Of a stretch of 64,000 nucleotides of DNA, positions 8,910 through 17,012 are shown in pieces. The DNA comes from Rhizobium leguminosarum bv. trifolii WSM1325. GTDB taxonomy: Bacteria; Pseudomonadota; Alphaproteobacteria; Rhizobiales; Rhizobiaceae. A model generated the notes under the pieces. It did not search any database. It was given only the letters and a program-made list of their open reading frames with translations, and was not told where the DNA came from. The stretch spans positions 3,777,501 to 3,841,500 of the forward strand of contig CP001622.1 of NCBI GenBank assembly GCA_000023185.1, read 5' to 3'. The position numbers were made by a program, and so were the translations under genes. Each line of letters opens with the position of its first letter. Position 1 is the first letter of the stretch.

Positions 8910-9392
8910 CTAATCGGCTCGTTCTGCGCTGGGCGCAGCGCGGCGGCTTAAAAGAAGGGAGGTGGCGGCACGCCACCGGGATGCCTTCGCCGTGCCTGCA
9001 ATCACCGTCTCGTTCGCAGCAGGGGCTCTCTGGACTGCAGCAATTCTGCCTGTCCTTGACTCGGTAAGGGCCGAGATCCTTCTCAGAAATGCATCGCTGT
9101 CGAATTCCTTCGAGGAGTGAACCGCCTTCGTGGCCGGCTGGACGGCATGGAAAAACACCTCCAGATTGATGATCGGTATCGGCTTGATGTTTCGGACCAT
9201 GTCGATATCCGACCGCATCGTTACGGCCAGAAAATATCGGCCCGAACGCAAGGCGTCGAAAAGTTCCGGCACCGAGGACACAGCCGCCGCGACATATCCG
9301 TTCTCATTCAATTTCGAGACGATATCGCAGGCAGCGTCTTTTCCGAGAAAGACGAGAATTGGCTTTTGCTGATTGTTTTGCGCGGAAGACAT
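8910..9392 (-). CDS. Uncharacterised receiver-like protein lacking the phospho-acceptor
   Basis: About 160 residues from ATG 9392 (a GGAG lies ten bases upstream; GTG at 9395 or 9401 are alternatives). The N-terminal ~80 residues (PILVFLGKDAACDIVSKLNENGYV ... ELFDALRSGRYFLAVTMRS) follow the alternating strand/helix pattern of a response-regulator receiver, but the position expected to hold the phosphorylated Asp reads LAVTM. The C-terminal half is Ala/Arg-rich (RTGRIAAVQRAPAANE) and looks disordered. It may be a degenerate receiver or another Rossmann-like domain; no function is assigned. It forms an apparent two-gene unit with the membrane protein at 8437-8907. Confidence 0.55.
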   Translation of the reverse strand: MSSAQNNQQKPILVFLGKDAACDIVSKLNENGYVAAAVSSVPELFDALRSGRYFLAVTMRSDIDMVRNIKPIPIINLEVFFHAVQPATKAVHSSKEFDSDAFLRRISALTESRTGRIAAVQRAPAANETVIAGTAKASRWRAATSLLLSRRAAPSAERAD

Positions 9393-9537
9393 CACTGGCA
9401 CACTCCTGACCTGTCGCCAAAAGTGTAGCCCGCATCGACGCTTCTGTTTGTTCGGTTTTATTCGGTTTTATTGCGCCAGGGAGCGCCCGCAAAATTCATC
9501 AAATTCAGCACCGAAGGTCTTCGGATTTCGGGGGCAT

Positions 9538-9984
9538 TCACGACAATACCGCCCTGAGCCAGGGAGGCATTTTGTTCGTTCGCTTTCTCAGCAGCTTGTC
9601 GATCGATATCGATCCCGCACCCGAAACCGCGAGCACGAACATGCCGCCGGCAATCGCCAGGTCCTTCTCGAAGTGCAGCAGTTCGTTCTGGCTGGCAAAA
9701 TTCGTGTGAAAGAGCAAGGCGGTCGCCAGGCAGAAGAGCGCCAGCGCCAATGCCCCAAGCCGGCTGAGGAAGCCTGTCGCGACGGAAAGGCCGGCGCCGA
9801 TCTGCAGGGCAATGGTGGCAAGCGCGACCGGCGCCGACAGCCCCAGTTTTGCGAAAATGTCGAAAGTCGCGGTGATATCTGCCGCGAGCGACCAAGCTTC
9901 GTGCAGGAAGATCAGCGACAGCAGAAGCCTGCCGAGGAGAAGAATGAGATCGGCCAGTCGGGGCCGGCTTGAGGCGCTTTCCAT
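9538..9984 (-). CDS. DoxX-family membrane protein
   Basis: A 148-residue inner-membrane protein with four hydrophobic segments (LADLILLLGRLLLSLIFLHE, VALATIALQIGAGLSVATGF, GALALALFCLATALLFHT, LAIAGGMFVLAVSGAG). The motif FASQNELLHFEKDLAIAGGM is typical of DoxX/DoxD relatives, which are linked to redox or thiol-stress complexes in some bacteria. ATG 9984 is chosen since GGAGG lies 5 bases upstream; the adjacent ATG 9987 is too close to it. It follows the DUF1345 gene on the same strand with a 52-bp gap and may share its transcript. Specific role unknown. Confidence 0.85.
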   Translation of the reverse strand: MESASSRPRLADLILLLGRLLLSLIFLHEAWSLAADITATFDIFAKLGLSAPVALATIALQIGAGLSVATGFLSRLGALALALFCLATALLFHTNFASQNELLHFEKDLAIAGGMFVLAVSGAGSISIDKLLRKRTNKMPPWLRAVLS

Positions 9985-10036
9985 CATACCCTCCGATTTG
10001 AAGAGCAGGTGGTTAGCCCGCTCAAGGCAAGGCGCA

Positions 10037-10705
10037 TTATAGCAGGCTCGCCCCGACATTTATCGCAAGCGCCAGGATCGTCGTATTGAACAGGAACGAC
10101 AGCACGGCATGCAGCAGCGTCAGCTTGCGCATGCTGGTCGAACTGACCGCGACATCCGCCGTCTGTGCGGCAACGCCGATGGTGAAGGAGAAATAGAGGA
10201 AATCCCAGTAGCCGGGCTCTTCGATCCCGTCCGGAAACTTCAGCCCACCCTCCTCGTCCGCCCCGCCATAGAAATAATGGGCATAGTGGATGGTGAAGAG
10301 TGTATGCAGGAAGATCCAGGAAATCAGGATCGTCAGAACCGCAACACCTGCCCGCGCCAGCGCGACGTCAGGTGCCGCCTCCTTGATCGAATGAAGCTCG
10401 AGGCCGATCCCGGCAATGCTGGCAAGTGCGGCACCGATCGACAGAGCCAGCAGGACGGTGTCGGAGAAATCGAGATCCTCCGAACGTTTCCGGATGCTTT
10501 CAACCGTCGCCCGCAGCATCTTGCGCCAGCTGAGCGCGACAAAAACGCCGGCGCTGACATTCCAGCCGAACAGGATATTGCCGGCGCTGACTTCGCGTGA
10601 GGTCAGCGCCAAGAAGACCACCAGTCCGGCAACAACGGCAAAGATGAAGCTCGCATGCTTGTAGGCAAATGCTGCAAGCGAATTTGCCCGTTCCTCATCC
10701 GCCAT
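10037..10705 (-). CDS. DUF1345 integral membrane protein
   Basis: About 222 residues with five hydrophobic segments, and the DUF1345 hallmarks FLHTLFTIHYAHYFY and EPGYWDFLYFSFTIGVAAQTADV. The latter resembles the pore/filter region of two-TM ion channels, as noted for this family, though no transport activity is established. ATG 10705 has GGAG at 6 bases; the upstream ATG at 10723 (AAGGG at 3 bases) would add MLSETD and is also possible. It is followed by the DoxX gene on the same strand and preceded by the transaldolase terminator. Confidence 0.85.
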   Translation of the reverse strand: MADEERANSLAAFAYKHASFIFAVVAGLVVFLALTSREVSAGNILFGWNVSAGVFVALSWRKMLRATVESIRKRSEDLDFSDTVLLALSIGAALASIAGIGLELHSIKEAAPDVALARAGVAVLTILISWIFLHTLFTIHYAHYFYGGADEEGGLKFPDGIEEPGYWDFLYFSFTIGVAAQTADVAVSSTSMRKLTLLHAVLSFLFNTTILALAINVGASLL

Positions 10706-10743
10706 ATCGGTCTCCGACAGCATATGCCCTTGATAACAGCATG

Positions 10744-10776
10744 AAAAAGGCGCGCCTGCCAGCCGGCAGCCGCGCC
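10744..10776 (-). terminator. Rho-independent terminator after transaldolase
   Basis: Read on the minus strand: a 12-bp stem (arms 10765-10776 and 10749-10760, 11 of 12 pairs) with a four-base loop, followed at once by five Ts (the A-run at 10744-10748). It lies 22-54 bases past the tal stop and before the DUF1345 start, so it ends tal transcription and separates the two units. Confidence 0.88.
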
Positions 10777-10797
10777 TCCGATTGTGGCCGAGCCTTA

Positions 10798-11763
10798 TCA
10801 GGCGGCGGCGAGCTGCAGTTCCTTCTGCACCATGGTGCGCAGCGTTCCGAGATCCTTGGCGAAGGCGCGGATGCCTTCGGCGAGTTTTTCCGTCGCCATC
10901 GCGTCTTCGTTCATCATCCAGCGGAAGGTCTTCTCGTCGACGGAGACCTTCGGATCCGGCTTGCGGCTCTCCGGCGAGAGCTTGCGCTCCAGCTTGCCTT
11001 CATCCTTGGCGAGCTCGTCGAGCAGGTTCGGGCTGATGGTCAGGCGGTCGCAGCCGGCAAGGGCTTCGATTTCGCCGGCGCTGCGGAAGGAGGCGCCCAT
11101 GACGATCGTCTTGATGTCGTTTGCCTTGTAGTAGTTGTAGATTTCACGGACGGAGATGACGCCCGGATCTTCCTCAGGCGTATAGTCCTTGCCGGTCGAC
11201 TTCTTGTACCAGTCGAGGATGCGGCCGACGAAGGGCGAGATCAGGAACACTTTGGCGTCGGCGCAGGCGATCGCCTGGGCCTTGCTGAAGAGAAGCGTGA
11301 GGTTGCAGTCAATGCCTTCCTTCTGCAGCACTTCGGCGGCGCGGATGCCTTCCCAGGTGGAAGCGAGTTTGATGAGGATGCGGTCCTGGTCGATACCGCG
11401 ATCCTTGTAGGCGGCAATGATTGCGCGCGCCTTGGCAAGCGAAGCCTCGGTATCGAAGGAAAGATCGGCGTCGACTTCGGTCGAGACGCGGCCCGGGACG
11501 AGCTTCACCAGGGCTGCGCCGACGGAGATGGCGAGACGATCGGCGACGGCGGAAGAAACGGCTTCGGGATTGCCGCCCTGTTTCTTGCCCCAGGTAACGG
11601 CTTCCTTGATGGCGTCGGCAAACATCGGCGTGCCGAGGGCCTTGAGCACGATGCTCGGGTTCGTCGTGCAATCGACCGGCTTCAGGCGGGCGACGGCTTC
11701 GATGTCGCCGGTATCGGCGACCACGGTGGTAATCTCGCGGAGTTGGTCAAGCTTGGATGTCAT
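10798..11763 (-). CDS. tal: Transaldolase (class TalB)
   Basis: A 321-residue cytosolic enzyme of the pentose phosphate pathway that moves a dihydroxyacetone unit between sedoheptulose-7-P and glyceraldehyde-3-P. The Schiff-base Lys132 sits in [12 protein letters not shown], at the same number as in E. coli TalB. Other family motifs are [13 protein letters not shown] (30-42), [16 protein letters not shown] and [14 protein letters not shown] 11763 is used rather than TTG 11769 because AAGGA is then 9 bases upstream. It is divergent from a SorC-type sugar regulator and ends in a strong terminator, so it is probably monocistronic. Confidence 0.95.
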   Translation of the reverse strand: MTSKLDQLREITTVVADTGDIEAVARLKPVDCTTNPSIVLKALGTPMFADAIKEAVTWGKKQGGNPEAVSSAVADRLAISVGAALVKLVPGRVSTEVDADLSFDTEASLAKARAIIAAYKDRGIDQDRILIKLASTWEGIRAAEVLQKEGIDCNLTLLFSKAQAIACADAKVFLISPFVGRILDWYKKSTGKDYTPEEDPGVISVREIYNYYKANDIKTIVMGASFRSAGEIEALAGCDRLTISPNLLDELAKDEGKLERKLSPESRKPDPKVSVDEKTFRWMMNEDAMATEKLAEGIRAFAKDLGTLRTMVQKELQLAAA

Positions 11764-12190
11764 GGTCAATAATCCTTGTTGAACTTGGGCTGCGACCGGC
11801 GCGAGTTCCGCCGGGCAAAGGTGATCTACCGACAGGTTGTTTGCATGCTGCAGGCGAAAATGCGCGCATCCGTCACGGATGATTCATAAACGTGAAGGAC
11901 AGTGGCCGTGTTCCGGCCGCAAACGAACGGCTGCTCAAACGCAAGCGATACCGCTTGCGGCTGGAAGGCCGGTCGTGACTTTCGGCATGCCCGCACTATG
12001 TCCTCCTCGGACGGACAAGAACGACTTGTGTCACCCGGACTATCGCCATTCGCCTTGCGAAAAGTCAAGGACATTTGTGCATTTCAATTGACATAAGTGT
12101 CACACCCGTCATTATCCCCCGGCAACAAAAGCGTCGCTAAGGCCTTTCATCCCATGAGGGATCTAGGGCAGGAAATCGTGCGGAGGAGAT
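11764..12190. promoter_or_regulatory. 427-bp divergent control region, tal / SorC regulator
   Basis: No gene was found here. A TGACA-TAAG-TGTCA palindrome is at 12089-12102, next to TTTGTGCATTTCAATTG, a layout expected of a SorC/DeoR-type operator. It lies 89 bp before the regulator start and is the most symmetrical element in the gap. Regulation of tal from this site is inference. Confidence 0.45.
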
Positions 12191-13168
12191 GTGGTCAAGC
12201 TCAAACGCGGCACGCACACGGCCTATTCGGAGGCATCCTCGCTACGGCTCAGGGCGGCATGGCTCTATTACAACGAGGGCCTTACCCAGAAGGACGTCGC
12301 CGAACAGCTCGGCATCAGCCGCACCACGGTGATCCGCCTGCTCGACGAGGCGATGAAACGCAGCGAAGTCCAGATCTGGATCAACGATTCGATCGGCGAC
12401 TGCGTTGAACTCTCGGTGAAGCTGGAGCGTGCCTATGGCCTCGACGAGGCGATCGTCGTCCCTGCGCCGGTCAATGGCGACGTCAATTCGCTGGCGAGAA
12501 ATGTCGGCCTGGCGCTTGGCCAGTTCCTCTCCGAAGCCATTCCGGACGACTACACCATCGGTGTCGGCTGGGGCCGTACCATGACCGCCTCGCTGTCGAG
12601 CTTCCGGCCGCCGCGCCGCGCCAATTGCAAGGTCGTCTCGCTGCTGGGCGGCATCGTCGCCGTGCATCAGACGAACCCGATCGATTACACCTGGCGGCTG
12701 GCTAACCAGCTCGGCGCCGAATGCTACATGTTCCTGGCGCCGCTTCTGGTCGACTCCATCGAGACCAAGCGCAACCTCATCGAGAAATGCGGGCTGGACA
12801 CGATCTACCGTCTCGCCGAAAATCTTGATCTGGCGATCGTCAGCTGCGGCGATATCGGCCCGCATTCGACCTCGCTGTCGGAGGGCTGGATCTCGAAGGC
12901 CGAGCTGCAGGAGTTGATCGATGCCGGCTGCGTCTGTGACACCATGTTCAACTTCCTCGACAGGGACGGCAATTCGGTCGACCACTCGATCAATCGGCGC
13001 GTGATGTCCGTCGATCTCGACACGCTGAAGGAGGCAAAGCACATCGTGCTCTCCTCCGGTGGCGCCCATCGGGCCGTGGCAATCCGTGCGACGATCAAGC
13101 GCATCGGCTGCAACACGCTGATCACCGATGAAAGTGCTGCCCGGGCATTGCTGGAATTGGCGGAATAG
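12191..13168 (+). CDS. SorC/DeoR-family sugar-binding transcriptional regulator
   Basis: A 325-residue cytoplasmic regulator. The N-terminal helix-turn-helix is at about residues 34-55 (LTQKDVAEQLGISRTTVIRLLDEA). The rest is the SorC sugar-binding domain, related to glucosamine-6-P isomerases, with typical IGVGWGRTMTASL (near 120) and KVVSLLGGIVA. GTG 12191 follows GGAGG by 4 bases and gives the conserved N-terminus. It is divergent from tal and followed closely by an orphan gene. Its ligand is probably a sugar phosphate; relatives such as EryD and DeoR-like SorC proteins control pentose or polyol genes. Confidence 0.9.
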   Translation: MVKLKRGTHTAYSEASSLRLRAAWLYYNEGLTQKDVAEQLGISRTTVIRLLDEAMKRSEVQIWINDSIGDCVELSVKLERAYGLDEAIVVPAPVNGDVNSLARNVGLALGQFLSEAIPDDYTIGVGWGRTMTASLSSFRPPRRANCKVVSLLGGIVAVHQTNPIDYTWRLANQLGAECYMFLAPLLVDSIETKRNLIEKCGLDTIYRLAENLDLAIVSCGDIGPHSTSLSEGWISKAELQELIDAGCVCDTMFNFLDRDGNSVDHSINRRVMSVDLDTLKEAKHIVLSSGGAHRAVAIRATIKRIGCNTLITDESAARALLELAE

Positions 13169-13174
13169 AAACAC

Positions 13175-13690
13175 ATGCTCCCACTTGACAACAAGCGTTG
13201 GGGTGAGTTGAGCCATTGCTATGGCCCGGCAGCCGATACTCCGGCACTGCTGAGAGCATTGGACTTGCCGGCCGGACCGGACTTGTCTCCCGATGCGGAA
13301 CCTTGGTTCAGCCTATGGTCAAGCCTCTGTCATCAAGGCGACGTCTACACTGCTTCATACGCGGCGGTCCCTCATATCGTCAGGATCGGGCTTGCGACGA
13401 CGGCACCGATCGACTTCTCTTTCTACCAACTGCCGGCAAGCATCGAAATTGCCCGGATGACCGGGCGGGGACCGGAAATACCTGCTGATCTGGAAGAGGC
13501 CTACCACCACGCGATCACATCGATGACTGACTGCGTCAGCTTGCACCGCCATGAAACCTGGAGCAGATCGACGCTCCTCTCGGCAGGCGCAGCCCAAGCA
13601 GTCGCGAAAGGTCACATCGACATCGCCGAAGCCCTATTGAATCTGGACGACGACATTATCGCCCGGATCAACAATTTTGACTTCGACTAA
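13175..13690 (+). CDS. Uncharacterised 171-residue protein
   Basis: No family with known function was recognised. The protein opens with WGELSHCYGPAADTPALLRALDL and continues WFSLWSSLCHQGDVYTASYAAVPHIVRI, a pattern I associate with small soluble alpha-helical, HEAT-like proteins scattered in many bacteria, some near toxin/immunity genes; that link is weak. There is no signal peptide or membrane segment. It begins 6 bases after the SorC regulator stop with only a weak ribosome site (GGAAT), so it is probably read through from that gene. Codon use appears like that of its neighbours, apart from a slightly lower GC in the first third. Confidence 0.6.
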   Translation: MLPLDNKRWGELSHCYGPAADTPALLRALDLPAGPDLSPDAEPWFSLWSSLCHQGDVYTASYAAVPHIVRIGLATTAPIDFSFYQLPASIEIARMTGRGPEIPADLEEAYHHAITSMTDCVSLHRHETWSRSTLLSAGAAQAVAKGHIDIAEALLNLDDDIIARINNFDFD

Positions 13691-13704
13691 TTGCGGCAGG
13701 CCCC

Positions 13705-14577
13705 TCAGGCGTGCGCCGATTCCCAACCGAGCATCGCCCGCTTGCGGGTGAGGCCCCAATGGTAGCCCGTCAGTGCGCCGTTCTTGCCGAGCGCCCGATG
13801 GCAGGGCACCACGAAGGAGATCGGGTTTGCCCCGACCGCCGCACCCACGGCGCGCTGCGCCGTCGGGCTGCCGATATCGTTGGCGATATCGGAATAGGTG
13901 ACGGCCTTGCCGAACGGGATCTTCAGCAGGCTCTGCCAGACGCGTACCTGGAAGTCCGTGCCGATCAGCACGACACGCAGCGGCTGGTCCGAGGACCATT
14001 TGCCGGGCTCGAAGATCCGGGCGGCATAGGGGACCGTCGCCTGCAGGTCTTCGACATATTCGGCGTTCGGCCAGCGGCAGGTCATATCCTCGAGGCAGGC
14101 CCTCTCGTCGCCGGAATCGCTGAAGGCAAGGCCGGCAAGGCCGCGGTCGGTCACCATGATCAGCGCCACGCCGAAGGGGCAAATGTGGAAGCCGTAGCGG
14201 ATGATGAGACCGCCGCCCTTGGCCTTCCATTCACCGGGCGACATCGCCTCATGGGTGACGAAAAGATCATGCAGCCGGCTCGGCCCGGAAAGGCCGACCT
14301 CGATCGAGGTCTCGAGCAGCGGCATGTCTTCCTTGCGCAGCAGCCGCTTGGCGTGGTCGAGCGTCACCGCTTGCAGGAAGCCCTTGGGCGATAGTCCTGC
14401 CCAGCGGGTGAAGGTCTTCTGCAGCTGGGTCGGCGACTGGTTGAGCCGCGCCGCGATCGCCTCCAGCGAAGGCTGGTCGCGGTAATCCTCGGTGATGAGT
14501 TCGATCACCCGACGGACAATGTCATAATCAGGGCCGTCAGGCGTGATGTCTGTCTGCAGGTTGGCAATCATATTCAT
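13705..14577 (-). CDS. Ada-like fusion: AraC-type HTH plus O6-alkylguanine-DNA alkyltransferase
   Basis: A 290-residue cytosolic protein. Residues ~18-115 form an AraC/XylS HTH (SLEAIAARLNQSPTQLQKTFTRWAGLSPKGFLQ). Residues ~125-290 are the methyltransferase, with acceptor Cys259 in the PCHR motif (ISFVVPCHRALGKNGALTGYHWG) and the Arg-finger helix QRAVGAAVGANP. It removes O6-alkyl groups from guanine by irreversible transfer to Cys259. The N-terminal zinc/phosphotriester domain of E. coli Ada is absent, so methyl-phosphate sensing is unlikely. ATG 14577 has AAGGAG 7 bases upstream; longer in-frame extensions run into the DUF2244 gene. Confidence 0.92.
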   Translation of the reverse strand: MNMIANLQTDITPDGPDYDIVRRVIELITEDYRDQPSLEAIAARLNQSPTQLQKTFTRWAGLSPKGFLQAVTLDHAKRLLRKEDMPLLETSIEVGLSGPSRLHDLFVTHEAMSPGEWKAKGGGLIIRYGFHICPFGVALIMVTDRGLAGLAFSDSGDERACLEDMTCRWPNAEYVEDLQATVPYAARIFEPGKWSSDQPLRVVLIGTDFQVRVWQSLLKIPFGKAVTYSDIANDIGSPTAQRAVGAAVGANPISFVVPCHRALGKNGALTGYHWGLTRKRAMLGWESAHA

Positions 14578-14656
14578 CGTCTTTCTCCTTGTAACAAGGA
14601 GATAGTCAAGTGGGGGTGAGCAAACCACCCGATTCTTGCGCATCCGCCGGATAGGT

Positions 14657-15154
14657 TCAGATCCGCTGCTTGACCGTCGCCAGCGCTCCCTTGAAGGCTT
14701 TGGCGAAGCTTTCGCGATCGTCGGGATTGAGGAAGGAGCCGATATCCGTGCGCCGGCCCTCGCCGAAGATATGCATGGAAAGGATGCCGATCTCCTGGTG
14801 CCGGCGAACGAGGAAGCGTGCCCAGAACGGATTGAAATGATGCTCCACCATCCGTCCTGATGGCGCAAACTTGCGCACCGACACGTCCGTACGTGACACC
14901 GTCACCTGTTCGTGCGCTTTCCCGGAGCGGTAATTCAGCCAGAAAGCGCCGTAGAGAAGCAGGAAATCCAGTCCGAAGAAGAAGCCGATCGGCCAGGCCC
15001 CCGTCGCGATGAAGAACGTGCCGTAAAGCAAGCAGACGGCACCGGATAGGGCAAGCAGCACCTTGAAGCCCCGGCGGCCGAGCGACCGGTGGGGAAAGAG
15101 CTCGGCAGCGAAAACAGGCTGCTCATTGAAGCTGTCGGCGTTGCTTTCCATCAT
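14657..15154 (-). CDS. DUF2244 membrane protein
   Basis: About 165 residues with two adjacent hydrophobic segments (FKVLLALSGAVCLLYGTFFIATGA and PIGFFFGLDFLLLYGAFWLNY), followed by a soluble C-terminal domain (VTVSRTDVSVRKFAPSG ... FNPFWARFLVRRH ... IGSFLNPDDRESFAKAFKGAL). This is the DUF2244 layout, a PH-like domain after a membrane hairpin. In alphaproteobacteria it is often beside nth, as here, where the two genes diverge with about 22 bp between the starts. ATG 15154 (or 15151) is used; ATG 15178 is possible but would overlap the nth start. Function unknown. Confidence 0.8.
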   Translation of the reverse strand: MMESNADSFNEQPVFAAELFPHRSLGRRGFKVLLALSGAVCLLYGTFFIATGAWPIGFFFGLDFLLLYGAFWLNYRSGKAHEQVTVSRTDVSVRKFAPSGRMVEHHFNPFWARFLVRRHQEIGILSMHIFGEGRRTDIGSFLNPDDRESFAKAFKGALATVKQRI

Positions 15155-15176
15155 GGCTGCTGAGTATAGAGTTTCC

Positions 15177-15959
15177 ATGGCGAATCCGAAACTCAAATCC
15201 GTTACCAAGACGCCGCAGGGCACGAATGTGATTGCCCGCCGCAAACCGGCGGCAGCGGTGCGCACGGCCTATTCGCTGACCGAACGCGAGGAGATATTCC
15301 GCCGCTTCTCGGTGCAGCGGCCGCAACCGAGGGGCGAGCTCGAGCACACCAACCCCTTCACGCTCGTCGTCGCCGTCGCGCTTTCAGCGCAAGCGACCGA
15401 TGTTGGCGTCAACAAGGCGACGCGCGCGCTCTTCAAGGTTGCCGATACGCCGGAAAAGATGCTCGATCTCGGCGAGGAGCGGCTGCGCGATTACATCAGG
15501 ACGATCGGCCTCTACCGCAACAAGGCGAAAAACGTCATCGCGCTCTCGCAGATGCTGATCGACCAATTCGGCGGCAAGGTGCCGGAAACGCGCGACGAAC
15601 TGGTGAGGTTGCCGGGCGTCGGCCGCAAGACCGCCAATGTCGTGCTTTCCATGGCCTTCGGCCAGGCGACGATGGCCGTCGACACACACATCTTCCGCAT
15701 CGCCAATCGCACCAGGCTTGCCCCCGGCAAGACACCAGACGAGGTCGAGGCGCGGCTGATGAAGGTGATCCCGAGCCATTACCTCTATCACGCCCATCAC
15801 TGGCTGATCCTGCACGGTCGCTATACCTGCAAGGCGCGCCGCCCCGAATGCGAGCGCTGTATCATCGCCGACCTCTGCAAATCGCCGGAGAAGAGTTGGG
15901 ATGTGCCGGCGCCGCTGGTCGAGCTACCGCCGCAGGTGATCGGCGAGGCCGTCGAGTAG
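15177..15959 (+). CDS. nth: Endonuclease III (DNA glycosylase/AP lyase)
   Basis: A 260-residue base-excision repair enzyme that removes oxidised pyrimidines and cleaves AP sites. The helix-hairpin-helix LPGVGRKTANVVL is at 145-157, the catalytic Lys at 151 and the catalytic Asp at 169 (VDTH). The [4Fe-4S] ligands are Cys218, 225, 228 and 234 (C-X6-C-X2-C-X5-C). A basic N-terminal extension of about 30 residues precedes the core, as in other rhizobia. ATG 15177 has TAGAG 5 bases upstream. The 3' end overlaps the convergent tetR gene by 36 bp. Confidence 0.95.
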   Translation: MANPKLKSVTKTPQGTNVIARRKPAAAVRTAYSLTEREEIFRRFSVQRPQPRGELEHTNPFTLVVAVALSAQATDVGVNKATRALFKVADTPEKMLDLGEERLRDYIRTIGLYRNKAKNVIALSQMLIDQFGGKVPETRDELVRLPGVGRKTANVVLSMAFGQATMAVDTHIFRIANRTRLAPGKTPDEVEARLMKVIPSHYLYHAHHWLILHGRYTCKARRPECERCIIADLCKSPEKSWDVPAPLVELPPQVIGEAVE

Positions 15960-16502
15960 GACTGCGATCGCCTGCTCGTAATGCCGCCTTTCAGCGCCCG
16001 CCTCGATCGCGATCGCCGCGCGATCGAAGGCCGCCGATAGCAGCGACGTCAGCGGTTCGAGCATGGCGCCGGCCTCTGGAAGCATCGCTGCAAGCCCTGC
16101 CCGCAGCGTCGCTTCCGCATTCTCTGCATCGATCGCCGCACTCGCCAGCGGGCCGAGAACGGCAGGTGCCTCGATCAGCAGCAGCTGCGTGCGCCCTTGC
16201 CCCATCATCGCATCGAAATAGGCCGAGGCACCGGCGATCAGCATGGCACGCGGCGCGTCGTAGGACGCCGAACGCGCCTCGATCGCCGCGGTCACCGCTT
16301 TCGCCTCGCATTCGATAACCGCCCTAAAAAGCGCCTTCTTGTCTTCAAAATGATGGTAGAGCGCACCACGCGTCACTCCCGCCGCCGCGACGATCTCCGG
16401 CGTCGCGGTTTCGGCATAACCTTTTTCGACGAAGAGACGTCGACCGGCATCGATCAGTGCCTGTCTCGTCTGCTCCGTTCTCTCGCGATTGCTGCGGCCC
16501 AT
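15924..16502 (-). CDS. TetR-family repressor
   Basis: A 192-residue DNA-binding repressor. The N-terminal HTH (TRQALIDAGRRLFVEKGYAETATPEIVAAAGVTRGALYHHFEDKKALF, split here for description at residues ~12-55) is classic TetR/AcrR. The Ala/Leu-rich C-terminal domain binds an unknown ligand. ATG 16502 has GAGG 5 bases upstream. It is divergent from a VOC-family gene, and the 81-bp gap contains two palindromic operators, so it very probably represses both genes. Overlaps nth at its 3' end. Confidence 0.9.
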   Translation of the reverse strand: MGRSNRERTEQTRQALIDAGRRLFVEKGYAETATPEIVAAAGVTRGALYHHFEDKKALFRAVIECEAKAVTAAIEARSASYDAPRAMLIAGASAYFDAMMGQGRTQLLLIEAPAVLGPLASAAIDAENAEATLRAGLAAMLPEAGAMLEPLTSLLSAAFDRAAIAIEAGAERRHYEQAIAVLLDGLADHLRR

Positions 16503-16514
16503 GCACACCTCTTT

Positions 16515-16535
16515 ACATACAAACAGAATGTATGT
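16515..16535. promoter_or_regulatory. Putative TetR operator 1
   Basis: Inverted repeat ACATAC-N9-GTATGT. It lies in the spacer of a candidate plus-strand promoter (TTTACA 16512-16517, TTAATA 16535-16540) and 13 bp before the tetR start, so a bound repressor would block transcription in both directions. Confidence 0.65.
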
Positions 16536-16547
16536 TAATAGACAAAA

Positions 16548-16564
16548 ACATACAGATTGTATGT
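16548..16564. promoter_or_regulatory. Putative TetR operator 2
   Basis: Inverted repeat ACATAC-N5-GTATGT, with the same half-site as operator 1. The two centres are 31 bp apart, about three helical turns, which places both on one face of the DNA. It covers the expected transcription start of the VOC gene. Confidence 0.65.
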
Positions 16565-16583
16565 AAAAAAGGAGGAAAACGAG

Positions 16584-17009
16584 ATGAAATCGACGAGCTA
16601 TTATCCTGTCATGATGACCGACGACGTTGCCGGCACCGCCAGCTTCTATTGCACGCATTTCGGCTTCAAAGCTCTGTTCGAAAGCGACTGGTATGTTCAC
16701 CTGCAATCGGCAGAGGAGGAGCATATCGCGCTTGCCATCCTTGACGGCAGCCACGAGACCATCCCGGCCATAGCCCGCGGCAGGGTGTCCGGCCTTCTCC
16801 TCAATTTCGAGGTCGGCGATGTCGATGCGATCTATGCAGCCTGCCGGAGCGCCGGCCTGCCAATTCTGAGAGAAATCCGCGACGAGGATTTCGGCCAGCG
16901 GCATTTCATCACCGCCGATCCGAACGGCGTGCTGATCGACATCATCAAGCCGATCCCGCCGAGCGCCGAATTCGCGGCGATGTACGACACCTCCGCCCTG
17001 CCCGCTTGA
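16584..17009 (+). CDS. VOC-family (glyoxalase/bleomycin-resistance fold) protein
   Basis: A 141-residue cytosolic protein with the paired beta-alpha-beta-beta-beta modules of the vicinal-oxygen-chelate fold: [23 protein letters not shown] at the start and [24 protein letters not shown] near the end. Such proteins act as metal-dependent lyases, dioxygenases or drug-binding resistance proteins. ATG 16584 follows AAGGAGG by 8 bases; an ATG at 16557 lies inside operator 2 and is rejected. Control by the divergent TetR protein suggests a role in handling a small toxic or signalling molecule. It is convergent with the EI24 gene, 3 bp away. Confidence 0.85.
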   Translation: MKSTSYYPVMMTDDVAGTASFYCTHFGFKALFESDWYVHLQSAEEEHIALAILDGSHETIPAIARGRVSGLLLNFEVGDVDAIYAACRSAGLPILREIRDEDFGQRHFITADPNGVLIDIIKPIPPSAEFAAMYDTSALPA

Positions 17010-17012
17010 GTC

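Noticed and set aside
10669..11772. Plus-strand open frame opposite tal
   Set aside because: tal has the catalytic Lys132 and a terminator on the other strand; the frame is a shadow.
12089..12102. Reading the TGACA-TAAG-TGTCA palindrome as a FixK/Fnr box
   Set aside because: The Fnr/FixK consensus is TTGAT-N4-ATCAA; the match to the half-sites is too poor, and a SorC-type site fits the context better.
14578..14868. N-terminal extension of the Ada-like protein by nearly 100 codons
   Set aside because: It would overlap the DUF2244 gene antisense-frame sequence, is Arg/Ser-rich, and passes a perfect ribosome site (AAGGAG) before ATG 14577.
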